In this document: positions 1 to 10,458 of the stretch, in pieces
How positions within the stretch are numbered: the first letter of the stretch is position 1
Layout of the letters: each line of letters starts with the position of its first letter
Notes under the pieces: generated by a model
What the model was told of the DNA's origin: nothing
Database searches by the model: none
The model's input: only the letters and a program-made list of their open reading frames with translations
NCBI GenBank assembly: GCA_947396885.1
Contig: OX377202.1
Coordinates: 33,037,407 to 33,101,406 of the forward strand
Length of the DNA stretch: 64,000 nucleotides
DNA from: Heligmosomoides polygyrus polygyrus
Lineage: Eukaryota > Nematoda > Chromadorea > Rhabditida > Heligmosomidae
Reading direction: 5' to 3'
Made by a program: the position numbers and the translations under genes

Positions 1-1310
1 TGAAGATCTCGCGTAATGGCATCCATGACGACAACAAAGAGGAGTGGAGAAAGCGCAGAACCCTGGTGCACCCCAACAGAGATTGGAAACTCCATTGAGG
101 TTCCAGCTGCAGCTTGCACTCTACTCTTTGGGCAAGAGTAGAGCATCCGCACGCACTCTATAAGTTCCTCAGGTACGTTGTGTCGTCGCAAGGCGTACCG
201 TATAAGCTCACGCGGTGCGCGGTCGAAGGCCTTCTCCAAGTCGAGAAAGGCGATATGCACCGGCTTCTGTCTCTCGCGATGCTTCTCCACCAGGAGGCGG
301 GCGGCGTGTATAGCATCAATGGTCCCACAACCAGACACAAAGCCGCACTGGTTGTCGGAGAGCTTGACGATTTCACGGATTCGTCTATCGAGGATTCGCT
401 CGAAGATCTTCATGCTGTGCGAAAGCAAGCGAATCGGACGGTAATTGAAGCAGTCCGCAGGACTGCCCTTCTTCTTCCAAATCGGAATCGTCGTACTGTT
501 GTGCCAACACTCCGGTACTTTCTTCTCCTTTACTACCTGGTTGAAGAACTCAGCCAACCACTCAGCAGGATACCAGAGCTTCGATTTCCAAACATCGGCT
601 GCCAGATCATCCGGCCCTGTCGCCTTACCGGGCTTCATCTTCTTTAGATCCGCTTCTGTTTCCTCCACGGTGATCTTGTGAACGGGACCGTGAACAGAAG
701 CCACAGAAGGGATAGCCGGATGAGGAAATTCCATAGTGGAAGTTTCCTCAAAGTAATCATGCCATCGCTTCAGTGCCTTTTTGCGGTCTGTCAGAAGATG
801 GCCGCTCTCATCATTGATGCCAACAAACTTTTCAATGTCCTCGGTTTGACGATGGCGGGTCTTAGCAAGTCGGTACAAATACCGCTCACCATCGCGCGAT
901 TCGAGCTTTCGGTAGACATCACCATAATGAGTGGCTTTCGCAACAGCCACGGCTTTCTTTGCAGCCTTCTTCGCCTTCTGATACTCCTGCCAGTTGTCGG
1001 CTGTTCTGTCGCCGAGAAACACATGATACAGCGACTTCTTCTCTCGAAATTTCGCTTTCACATCGTCTGTCCACAGCCATGCCTGCTTGTCGACTTTGCG
1101 TCGTCCAGGCTTCGTAGTGCCGAGTTCCAACCTTGCAGCTTGGCGTATCGCGTCGGTTGCTTTCTTCCAAGTTTCATCGACAGTCGTAACTATCGGTAAC
1201 CGCACGCGAGAAATCACAGCTGCTTCCTTCTCTTTCATTCGCCACCACTTGATTCTTGCAGCACCGCATCGCTCGACCTGCTTCAGCCTCGGAGAGGCGA
1301 TCTTCAAAGT
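1..1310 (-). pseudogene. RTE copy A linker and reverse transcriptase, partial
   Basis: On the minus strand, in the frame offset from the endonuclease, residues match sister copies: GRRKVDKQAWLW near 1080-1110, PGKATGPDDL near 620-640, IPIWKKKGSPADC near 455-490, RPIRLLSHSMKIFERI near 400-440, AFLDLEKAFDR near 215-250, and GVHQGSALSPLLFV near 30-70. The frame appears open to base 1; the YADD box and C-terminus would lie off the window. It cannot be expressed as one protein with the endonuclease without restoring the frame broken at 1314-1362. Confidence 0.75.
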
Positions 1311-2031
1311 ACAGATCAGCGGACGATGCTGTGGGGCGACCGTACGGCATCGTCCGCTGATCATACGGCACGATCTTCGCGTCTGTGACGAGATTTCGGT
1401 CACGATCCTTCACAAGCACAAAGTCTATCTGAGACTTGGAGCTCCCACTATAATATGAGATGAGGTGGGAGTCGCGTTTTCGGAAAACGGTGTTCACAAT
1501 GGTGAGGCTATGCGATTCTGCATACTCAAGAATACGCTCACCATCGGGGTTACGAGACCCGTATCCGAAACCACCATGACAGCTGTACCCATCCTTCGCA
1601 GCACCTACGTGCCCATTAAGGTCACCAGCGACTATGATGACATCTTTCGACGGTACCTCTGCTGTCTTCTCATCAAGCAGGTTCCAAAACTCATCCTTGG
1701 CTTGATCGGAGCACCCAGTCTGCGGAGCATACGCAGAGAAGAAGTGATAGAGTCGCTCCTTAGCGGCGACAACGATCTTCATCAATCGATCGTCAAAGCG
1801 CTCGACGCTTACAATCGAGTCACGAAATCGTTCGGAGACGATTATTCCGACACCGCTGGTGGTCCTGGGACTTCCACATAGAACGGCCTTGAAACCACGT
1901 CCTATGTCCCTTGAATTGCGGCAGGACCACCTCGTCTCCTGCACCGCACAGAAATCAACTCTTCTTCGCCCCAGTGCTTCAACCAACTCGCACGAGCGGC
2001 CCGTCAACGTACCCACATCCAGCGTAGCCAC
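1174..2031 (-). pseudogene. RTE copy A apurinic-like endonuclease domain, frameshifted
   Basis: A 285-residue minus-strand frame starting MATLDVGTLTGRS. It shows the endonuclease landmarks QETRW (catalytic Glu), SAYAPQTG, AGDLNGHVG (Asp/Asn) and SQIDFVLV. The normal VAQQHR segment that carries the catalytic His region in sister copies is lost, because a small inverted duplication (1314-1362) shifts the frame. The last ~60 residues are therefore out-of-frame translation ending in a stop. The RT part continues in another frame to the left. The domain is non-functional as it stands. Confidence 0.8.
1314..1362. repeat. 16-bp perfect hairpin from a local inverted duplication
   Basis: Arms 1314-1329 and 1347-1362 are perfect reverse complements (GATCAGCGGACGATGC) with a 17-bp spacer. 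Sister copies have only one arm here, so the other is an inserted inverted copy of nearby sequence. It breaks the endonuclease frame at its His motif. Confidence 0.85.
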
Positions 2032-2337
2032 GCGGGTCCTGCTTACGTTACGGGACTTTCGGACTAGCTCAGTTGCCCCCGATGCCGTCCTCGCATCAGG
2101 GACCCTCGCATGCTTCTCACACTCGCCGGGCTCTGCGAGTGCGCGTCGGCTCCCGCGGACGCCGTAGCACTATCTCGAGAAACTTGACTTATCATACACC
2201 ATGTGATGCGACATGGGTCTTCGTAGGCCGGCCTGTCACAAGGGCCTGTCGCCTGCATTCGAATGTCCGTGATTAGCTTAGCTCGCAGAGCGAGCAGTTT
2301 CCAGTGGCACCACGTGGAGGAGCGGACATCGCCACCA

Positions 2338-3415
2338 GCATACACCGTGAATCGCTTTGGTCAATTCTCAGGATTTACGGTATACCCCAGCCCTTTGTGA
2401 AAATCTTCAAGAAGCTGTACAAGAATTCCTCCTGTTGCGTCAGAACGAATGCAATACACACGACATTCTTCGAAGTTGTTACCGGAGTGAGACAAGGATG
2501 TGTACTCTCCCCTCTTCTGTTCAATGTTGCTCTGGACTTCATTATGAGGAAATCCATGAAAGGTGATGAAACGGGTATTAAATGGAGCAGGACACACCGG
2601 TTAACAGACCTCGATTTCGCAGACGATGTAGCCATTATAGCAGAGAACAACGGCTTACTGCAGCAGGCAACAACAAACCTCGCGAACGAAGCCAAGAAAA
2701 TTGGACTACGATTAAACCCGGACAAATCGAAAGTGATGAGCATAGGGAGAACAGATATGAGCGTAGATATCAACGTTGAGGCATCACAGCTTGAAACTGT
2801 CCAGAAGTTCACATATCTTGGAAGTACCGTGTCACGCGACGGGAATGTGGAATCAGAAATACTAACGAGGATTGTGAAGGCTTCATCTGTGTTTCGGAAG
2901 CTTGGCCCAATCTGGAGCTTATCGTCAATCGCGTCGAAGATAAAGCTGCGGCTTTACCACTCAATTGTAGTCCCGATTGTTGCCTACGCGAGTGAAACAT
3001 GGGCCATGTCCCTGAAGTGCGCCAAAAAGCTAAACGCCTTCCACCAGAGATGTCTTCGACGGATATTGAAAGTGCGATATACAGACCGTGTGACTAACTG
3101 TGAAGTCCTAAACCGGAGCGTTTCGAGTAGTCTTTCTGCATTAATCGCACAAAGACGTCTACGCCTCGCAGGACACGTAATGCGAATGCCTGAGTACCGA
3201 TTTCCTCGAGTAGCCATGTGTTGGATTCCTGAAGGTGGTAGCAGAGCGCGCGGTCATCCGAGAAACACATGGAGGCGAACATTCGCAAGGGACCTTCAAC
3301 TACTAAATATTTCCAGAGACGAAGGTGAAAAGTTGGCACAAGACTGGTATCAATGGAGAAGTCTCGTCGCCCGATATGCTCAACAGCATGGGAGGAACTA
3401 AGTCTAAGTAAGTAA
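2338..3415 (+). pseudogene. RTE-like reverse transcriptase, C-terminal two-thirds, interrupted at 5' side
   Basis: A plus-strand frame open from the junction with copy A to a TAA at 3399-3401, about 355 residues. It begins inside the RT palm at SIHRESLW, the point just after the AFD motif in relatives. It carries GVRQGCVLSPLLFN, an intact LDFADDVAII catalytic box, LNPDKSKVMS, YLGSTVSRDG, RLRLAGHVMRM and a terminal WYQWRSLV. The TAA leads straight into a TAAG-rich simple 3' tail (to ~3415). Upstream RT and endonuclease are missing because copy A begins at 2337. Either copy A inserted here or this copy was 5' truncated. No stop or frameshift is seen in what remains. Confidence 0.75.
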
Positions 3416-3599
3416 GACAGGGATGATCTTATCTACCTTATTTTCCGGAAAGATGTGAAAGATGTCACAAACTAATACCTCGTAGCCATCCTTAACAGAT
3501 TCCTTGAAAATTTCTTTGTAATAAATAGTGTTCCTAAGCAAAATAAACACCCCTCCACTAGTTTTATGCAAACGATCACACCGAATGATAGAGTATTGA

Positions 3600-4500
3600 A
3601 AAAATTTATAACGCCCAATAATGGCTCTGTAGCGTATTGTTATTTAACCAGGACTCAGTGACAAGTATCATCTCGTAGCTCATGCACATCATAGCAGAAA
3701 CAAAGAAGTCACGATTCCTAACCAAGGAGCGGATGTTTGCAATAATAGATCTGAGCTCACCTCGACTATGATTAGAGGCCCTTAGACGTTTCCCGAAGAT
3801 CCTTCGTTTACATGAGATTGAGAAAGATTGGCTTGGCACATATCCACGGAGTTTTCACAAGAAACAGTTATATTTGCAACAGTGTTGAAAGGACGCGCGG
3901 AATTGGGCATGCTGGAGCCAAACCTCTTACTCCACTCCTCACGCCAGCGCACCAATTCTTCCTTAGAAAATGATGGGCGTATATATACGCCACTAAGGAA
4001 GAAAGAGCGCAAGCGCGGGGCGCGACTAATAGCGAAGTCCGTGTGCTTTGAGGAAGGGAGAACAACTTTCAGCAAACGACTACCAGTAGACTTAGGCCTA
4101 CCCATGCGGTAAACAGAACATGGTAGGCACTCAATATTCAGATGGGCGAGGATAGAATTCACCTGTGCAAGGTCATATGAAGCGCGATTTTTTTTTCGAA
4201 AGAGTCTGATTGTCGTGTGAGACGAAAAAGTTCTGAAAGTGAGTGGTTACCAATTTTCGACTTCGAGAAATCTAGTGAGCTAGTGCGGGCCTGCAGAAAC
4301 GAATGCGAGACGAGATGGGGGCAAATCTTGGAGTGGGTAGACTCTTTTGAAACGCACTGTAGGAGATCTATGCACATCTAGGTACCGTTTCCCACTTTCG
4401 TTTGCACATTGTTGGACCATAATCCGTTCACGCTGATTGATGTCATCCACAAACTCCACACCATCGTACAACTCCAGTTGAACGTCAATACCCAAATCAC
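3600..4500 (-). pseudogene. CR1-like LINE 5' region relic (ORF1 end and start of endonuclease)
   Basis: Minus-strand frames at 3782-4162 and 3606-3839 contain VYRMGRPKSTGSRLLKVVLP and PRLRSFF..GVYIRPSFS, then ANIRSLVRNRDFF and ILVTESWLNN. The first resembles the ORF1 C-terminus seen again at 23985-24200 (ISLLKIVLPSS, APRLRFY..GLFLRESLT). The second is the typical N-terminal edge of a CR1/Jockey endonuclease. Frames are broken and the RT part is absent. Assignment to CR1 rather than Jockey is inference. Confidence 0.6.
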
Positions 4501-4714
4501 TACACTCGTTCGTCAGGTGATGTTGTACAATAAATCAAGGAAGTGGAACCATATTAACGACAAATCTTTTCAAAAATGAAGCCAAACAAGGACCCGTAGG
4601 AGAAAGAAATTGGCGAATGAGTGCAACAAGGAAGGAAGAAGGAGCAGGATGGATTTTTGTATAAAATTTTTGGTTTATATTCAAAGTATATATATGTATA
4701 TTTTAGTATTATAA

Positions 4715-5960
4715 AGATCCTTCTATATATAAGCGGTCGTTTGTCTGTGGGTGAGTGAGTGTGTGTTTGTGTGTGTTTGTTTGCACAGAAGTGCTGAAGC
4801 AGTGTGTTGGGAGGAAATATGGGGAGGGGGGGGGGGGGAGGGAGCGGGTTGTAGTTGTCACCAGTTGTTAACTGTTGTAGTTGTCGACAGGCGTCCACAG
4901 GTGTTCAGATGATATGTCACCAATGTCGCGCAAAGGACGTTCAGGTTGAGAAGAGTTGTCACCGATGTCGCGCAAGGGGTGTTCGGATTCAGACGACGTG
5001 TCACTTATGTCGCAAAAGGGCTCTCCGGATTCAGACGACGTGTCATCGATGTCGCGCTAGGGCGCGCAAAGCACGTCCGACTTGAGAAGACATGTCACCG
5101 ACATGTTCCTCAGGTGCCTGGGTTCAGAAGAGGTGTCACCGATCACCGATGTCGCGAAAGGCCTTCCAGATTCAAACGACGTGTCACCGATGTCACGTAA
5201 AGCACGATCGGGTTGAGCACACATGTCACCGACGTTGTTCAACAGGCGTCCGGGTTCGGAAGAGGTGTCACCGATGTCGCGCGAGGATTCCGGATTGAGA
5301 CGAGTGTTTCCAGTGAAGATGGGAACAGTAATGGGGGAACGGTGAAGGATGGGGTTCCACTAAGGGGGACTGTTAAAGGGCTGACCAGTAAAGGAGGAAC
5401 CAGTGAAGGTAGGACCAGCAATGGGGACCAGTGAAGGGGGGGGGGGGGAATCCAGTGAAGAGGAACCGATGAAGGAGGAGAGAGGGGTCCAGTGAAGATG
5501 GTACCGGTGAGGAAGGGACCAGTAATGGGGAACGGTGAAGGGGGGGGGGTCCAGTGAAGGGGGAACCGGTGAATGGGGGAAGGGGTCCAGGGAAGGGGGA
5601 CCGGAAAAGGGTTGATGAATGAAAGGGGGACCGGTGAGGATGGGACCAGTAATGAGGATCGGTGAAGGATAGGATGACCAGCAAAGAGGGAACCAGTAAG
5701 CGGAGGTCCAGTGAAGGGTGAACCGGAAAAGGGCTGACAATAAAGGGGAACCAGTGATAAGGGACCAGTTAAGGGTAGTCCAGTGAAGGTGATAGACCTG
5801 TTCTGCCCTATTTCGCTAATTCTAAATAGCAAAACCAGTTTTTTTAAATGAATGAGAGAAGATTTAAAGAGGAAAAGAAGACGTTCGGGTGTTTTATTCT
5901 CCGGGTTTGGGGCGAGCCCCAACCAGACGTTTGGCGGCCGGCAGGCAGCGCTGAATCGGG
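4715..5960 (+). repeat. Left copy of a ~1.1-kb inverted repeat pair, tandem-repeat rich
   Basis: This block is the reverse complement of 7512-8555. Shared landmarks in order are TATATATAAGCG, GTCGTTTGTCTGTGGGTGAG, CTGTTGTAGTTGTCGACAGG, repeats of GTGTCACCGATGTCGCGC spaced about 50-60 bp (4905-5290), a run of GGACCAGT/GGAACCGGT G-rich units (5300-5800), and CCGGGTTTGGGGC..CCCCAACCAGACGTTTGGCGGCC (5900-5945). The long minus-strand Pro-rich frame over 5239-5922 is only translation of the G-rich repeat. No transposase is visible. Confidence 0.8.
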
Positions 5961-6194
5961 AAAGATGGCGTCACGACACCAACAGAGCGGACCCTGCGAC
6001 AAAGCGGAACAAACGCTGAAGAAGAAGAAGTTTATAATAGAGTCATTTTATTAACTTTATTAACTCCTATATTGAAAACTGCACTACAGTAGTTTTCCTA
6101 CTTGCGCAGACTTTCAATCGGCTATAAAAATGCAGATGCCCCCTTAAAGGTGAAAACATGCTTTCATTGCTCCAATGCCTAAGAAGCAGCGTAT

Positions 6195-6584
6195 AATGGC
6201 CCTAGATATTATAGACCTATTAGTATAACGTCAATTTTTGCGAGAACCTTCGACAACATAATAAAAACACGTTTTAGAACACATCAAAAAAGTAGACTAA
6301 TTTTGAAAATCAATTTGGATTTGTGAAAGGCAGATCAGTCAAAACATCGGTGCTTACTTTAACTTTGCTAAACGACTGAACTGCTGCCGTTGAAAGAGGT
6401 CGTCGAACCGATGTTGCGTATTTCCAGAGTTTCCTCAAGGAAAGAACGTATTAGGTCAAAACAGAACAAGAGTATTTAAGCACATAATCCGTTCATAGTG
6501 GTGTGTCTCAAGGCGGGGTTCTACGCCACCGTTATTTCTCCTATATACGTTTGAACAACCAGCTAAAATTGCTCGATTTAGGGC
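6195..6584 (+). pseudogene. CR1-like reverse transcriptase relic, 5' part (split by insertion)
   Basis: Plus-strand translation with stops gives YRPISITSIFARTFDNII, NQFGF-like then KG-type residues near 6310-6340, FLKER near 6430, and GVSQGGVLR near 6505-6530, matching RT motifs 2-4 of CR1/Jockey LINEs. It stops at LLDLGP, and the expected continuation VTCKIYADD is found at 10467, 3.9 kb away. Several frameshifts and stops make it long dead. Confidence 0.65.
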
Positions 6585-6899
6585 CAGGCTCAAGCGTGGG
6601 GAGGAGAGGGTCGTATCTTGAATCAAGGTGGGGGGGGATCGTACATAGATTTGGTTCCTAAGACAAAATTCCTCGGAGGGATCGTTTTTTCTCAAGTATT
6701 GTAAGCAGAGGTTTGTGCATAATAAAGTTATTATTATTATTATCAATATCAATTTTGTTATTATTCAATGATTTTTGACGCTAATAGATCAGTTAAATGA
6801 GGACTTTCTAGCCATGACAACAACATGGCAACAGCTTGAGCACGGCTCTTCTATGGAGAGCAGACGACATTTGAATGTGCAGAATTACTGCACTAGATA

Positions 6900-7125
6900 A
6901 TAGATTTTTTAAATCTTTCAACTTTCAGCTTTCAAGGTGGCTGAAATGAATCGATTGCTGCTTAGTTTTCGCTGAGTCGGCGCGACACTTTTTTAGTTGA
7001 GAGATGTAACAACTGAAGCTAAAAATGGATCTTGCCGAAAATTAACCTTCAATTTCAAGCAGGAACAAATTCCTCAACATTTCGTCCGATCAGGTGGAGT
7101 GATTTTCCTATCCTGCGCATGAAGA
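6900..7125 (+). repeat. Subterminal inverted block of the TIR element, left
   Basis: Contains CAGCTTTCAAGGTGGCTGAAA, CTGCTTAGTTTTCGCTGAG, AGATGTAACAACTGAAGCT and GGTGGAGTGATTTTCCTATCC. All recur in reverse complement and reversed order at 9868-10080. No coding potential. Confidence 0.7.
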
Positions 7126-7511
7126 TGCCTTTTTTAAAAGGCGATATTAAACTCATAAGAGAATTTCTTCTTGTATTTTGGCTGCTAACCGCAGTTGCAT
7201 AAATCTCAAAATTGAATGTGTTACGATCTGTTGAACAAAGTAAAAATTCAGCACCTTCCAATCACATCAACGAGCGATCGACCAGCGATCCATTCTTTTG
7301 GATCACATCGAAAATAGCTCCAGAGGAGCTGCGTTTTTTTCATGTGTCAACCAAAGATTGTGCTTTTTCAAGTACACACTTCAGCTCTAGACATGGTTCA
7401 CTTCAGGTAAAAAATGTTTGTTTTTGAAAAAAGAAAATTTTGTGCATGACCCCACCTGATCGCAAGGGAAAGCGCATAGGAATGGGTCGATTTTAGAATA
7501 GCATACTCTAC

Positions 7512-8555
7512 CAGACGTTCAACGGCCTGCCGGCCGCCAAACGTCTGGTTGGGGCTTCGTCCCAAACCCGGAGAATAGAACACCCGAACGTCTTCTTCTC
7601 CTCTTTAGGCCTTCTCTCATTCATTAAGAAAACTGGTTTTGCTATATAGAATGGTATAGCGGAATAGGGCAAAACAGGTCCATCACCTTCACTGGACAAC
7701 CCCCCCCCCCAACTGGTCCCTTATCACTGGTTCCCCTTTATTGTCAGCCCTTTTCCGGTTCACCCTTCACTCACTGGTCCTCCTTTTACTCATCAACCCT
7801 TTACCGGTCCCCCCCCTTCACTGGACCCCTTCCCCCACCTCCCGTAACTCACCGATCCTTATTACTGGTCCCTTCCTCACCGGTCCTCCCTTCACCTGGT
7901 CCCCTCTTCACCGGTCAATATTCTACCGTCCCCTTCACTGGACCCCTTCCCCTCCTTCACCGGTCTACCCTTCACTGGACCCCTCTCCCGTCCTTAACCG
8001 GTTCCAGCTTCACTGGATCCCCCCCCCCCCCTCACCGGTCCCCATCCCATTGCTGGTCCATCTTCACTGGTCCCTCCTTTATTGGTCAACCCTTTACCGG
8101 TCCCCCTTACTGGAACCCCGTCCTTCACCGGTCTCCCATTACTGGTCCCAGCTTCACTGGTAACACGTCGTGTGAATCCGGAACCCTGGCGCGACATCGG
8201 TGACACCTCAAAAAACCCAGGCACCCAGGCAAATGGCTGAAGCTGAACCCAGGCACCTGATGAACGACGTCAGTGACGTCTTCTCAAGCCGGACCTGCAT
8301 TACGCGACATCAGTGACACGTCGTCTGAATCCGAACACCCCTTTGCGCGACATTGGTGACATGTCATCTGAACATGGACACCTGTCGACAACTACAACAG
8401 TTGACAACTGGTGACAGTTACAACCACCGCCCCTCCCCCCTCCCTCCTTCCCCATTCTTCCTCCCAACACACTCCTTCAGGACTTCTGTGCGAACAAACA
8501 AGCGCACACACTCACTCACCCACAGACAAACGACCGTTCTCGCTTATATATAGTA
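7512..8555 (-). repeat. Right copy of the ~1.1-kb inverted repeat pair
   Basis: Reverse complement of 4715-5960 with the same module order inverted; it starts with CCAGACGTT...AACGTCTGG, itself a ~38-bp imperfect palindrome at 7512-7549. It differs by numerous substitutions and by repeat-unit number, so it is not a recent duplication. It lies inside the TIR element 6585-10458 while its partner lies outside, so the two are better read as separate copies of one repeat family than as arms of one element. Confidence 0.75.
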
Positions 8556-9240
8556 GGATAATAACGCGCTAAGCAACGAATCATATTATCGATCGGCGCC
8601 GCCGCAGAAATTATAAAAAAGGGGGGAACTGGGGGGAAAATTACGACTCGAAAATAGAGAAGAATACCCAGACGTTTTTTCCCTGCCTGGGAACTTCAGT
8701 CCTGGGGCAGTCGAGGTCACTGAACACGAATCTGAAGTCCGTTTTTGAAGTATCGATCGCCTTTGACCGATATTGATCAAATTATCATCATACTATATAA
8801 TAATGCGCTAAGCGATGAGTCATACCATCGATCTGCGCCGCCGCAGAAATTATCTATAAAATAGGGGAAGAATCGGGGGGGGGGGGAACGGGGGAAAATC
8901 ACGACATGAAAACAACGAAAAATACCCAGACGTCTTCTTCCTTCCTGGGAATTGCGGCCCAGGAGCAATCGAGGTCGCTGAACACGAATCTGAAGCTTGT
9001 TTTAGAAGTGTCGGTCGCCGTCAATCGATAGTGATCAAATTACATGGCGCGTAAATAGCGGAAAATACGTAGACGTCTTCTACCTGCCTGGAAACTTCAG
9101 CCCTGGGGTAGTTGAGATCGCACAACATGAATCTGAAGTTCGTTTTTGCACTATCGATCACCCTCAATCGATACTGATCAAATTGCGTGGCTGCAAAATA
9201 GCGAAAATTACCTAGACTTCTTCTACCTACCTGGGGATTC
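8551..9240. repeat. Diverged tandem repeat, about four units of 130-250 bp
   Basis: A unit begins GGATAATAACGCGCTAAGC..CGCCGCCGCAGAAATTAT at 8551 and again near 8799. A shorter inner unit (AATACCCAGACGTCTTCT..CTGGGAACTTCAGCCCTGGGGCAGT..CGAATCTGAAGTTCGTTTTTG..ATCGATACTGATCAAATT, here abbreviated) occurs near 8660, 8930, 9065 and 9210. Units differ by point changes and small indels. No gene is seen. Confidence 0.65.
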
Positions 9241-9867
9241 GGAAGACGCGGAAGACGAGCGGAATACGCCGCATGATGTGCCTGGGACATAGAAGACGTG
9301 CGGAATACGTCTCTTAACGCGTTTGAAGATTCAGGTAGACGTGCCGAGGACGTTGTCCCCTTAGGGTGGTTCATGGAGGGGGACCAGTACCAGTAATGGA
9401 GGACCGTTTCACTGAGGGAGAACCAGCAGTGAAGAACAAATAGATTACCCTATCATACTATATACTTACGTATTGCCAGCCTTTTGTACTCCTAGATAAG
9501 GAAAAAACTGTACAAGTAGTGCAGCTAGCTCGATGTGATTGTCCTTAGCTTAGCAATACTGCAACGTCGCGCGATGCGCGCAAGTGCGTGGCACGCCGAT
9601 AGGCGTGGCGGAGCACTTGTATATATAACAAAAATTATCGTTTTCTAAAGCTACATGCCACCTCCAGACATCGTTCCGTTTAGAAAGAAAAATCTTTATT
9701 TTTGAAAAAGAATTTTGAGCATGACCTCACGTGATCGCAAGGAAGATCGCTTAGGAAAGACTTGATTTCTTGAAGAAGTGCTAAATAAGAGCTGTGCTAT
9801 TGTTGACTCGTTTTTTTAGTTTCAGCTCCAGTGCTACCCTTGTTTAGGAAATAGTTTGTTTTTGGAA

Positions 9868-10080
9868 AAATGCAGGATAGGGAAATCACTCCACCTGATC
9901 GTATGAAAGGTTGCTTAGGAGAGACTTGATCTTTTCCTCCTACAAATTGAAGTTTAGCTTTCGGTAAGTCCATTTTCAGCTTCAGTAGTTACATCTTTCA
10001 ACTAAAGAATGTGTTGCGCCGTCTCAGCTAAAACTAAGCAGCAATCGGTTCTTTTCAGCTACCTTGAAGACTGATTTAAA
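9868..10080 (-). repeat. Subterminal inverted block of the TIR element, right
   Basis: Reverse complement of 6900-7125 (GGATAGGGAAATCACTCCACC, AGCTTCAGTAGTTACATCT, AAAACTAAGCAGCAATCG, TTTCAGCTACCTTGAAGA). The neighbouring sequence at 9680-9760 also repeats 7410-7480 in direct orientation (TTTTTGAAAAAG, GAGCATGACC, TGATCGCAAG), so the interior is a mosaic of repeated modules. Confidence 0.65.
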
Positions 10081-10458
10081 AAACCGTATCGTATTCAATG
10101 ACTATTTCAATTTTTATTAAATACAAATCCAAATGACTTCCTCTTTCCATTCAAATCTAAATGACGTCTTCTTTCCGTAGAAAAAACGGTGCTAAGGGTG
10201 TTGTCATGTCGTTCCCATGCCTAAAATATCTTTATTTTTGATTTATTTGCCCAAAACTTTATTAACTGATTATCATTAATTATTTTTCTCTCTTTCACAC
10301 TTCTAAAATTGTTTGCAACATAAAAGGCAAATTAACATTGAACTCCATCATCAACTTAACATTGACTTTCTCGATGGGGGAGGGGGTCGCACCAAGACCA
10401 TTCTGGAGGAGGGGGATTGTAAATTTTTGGGAGAAATCGCAGCCCACGATTGAGCCTG

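Larger units (their letters stand above)
1..2337 (-). mobile_element. RTE-clade LINE, copy A (5' end complete, 3' end off window)
   Basis: Minus-strand non-LTR retrotransposon with an endonuclease then reverse-transcriptase order. The 5' end is placed at 2337 because the terminal sequence (GGACATCG.CACCA on the plus strand) is shared with the 5' end of copy C at 41106 and homology stops there in both. It belongs to the same family as copies B, C and D in this window. Copies B, C and D end at 3' microsatellite tails; this copy's tail lies left of base 1. RTE elements encode an apurinic-like endonuclease and RT and insert by target-primed reverse transcription. Confidence 0.85.
6585..10458. mobile_element. 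3.87-kb TIR element inserted in a LINE, no transposase seen
   Basis: Ends are 16-bp inverted repeats with one mismatch: CAGGCTCAAGCGTGGG at 6585 and its complement ending at 10458. Flanks GATTTAGGG (left) and GCTTTGGGG (right) look like a decayed 8-9-bp target duplication, and the CR1-like RT frame resumes across them. That TSD length suggests hAT- or Mutator-like, which is inference. The interior holds two inverted blocks (6900-7125 and 9868-10080), the copy at 7512-8555, tandem repeats (8551-9240) and a hairpin CAAGTGC...GCACTTG (9581-9619). No long open frame is present, so it is non-autonomous. Confidence 0.55.

Noticed and set aside
4905..5290. Regularly spaced GTGTCACCGATGTCGCGC words resembling a CRISPR array
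   Set aside because: Units diverge, spacers are themselves repeated, the sequence is part of an inverted repeat in an animal genome, and no cas-like gene exists.
5239..5922. Long minus-strand Pro-rich open frame (227 residues)
   Set aside because: It is translation of the G-rich GGACCAGT/GGAACCGGT repeat; two other frames over the same DNA are also open, and the mirrored repeat at 7.7-8.2 kb gives the same artefact.
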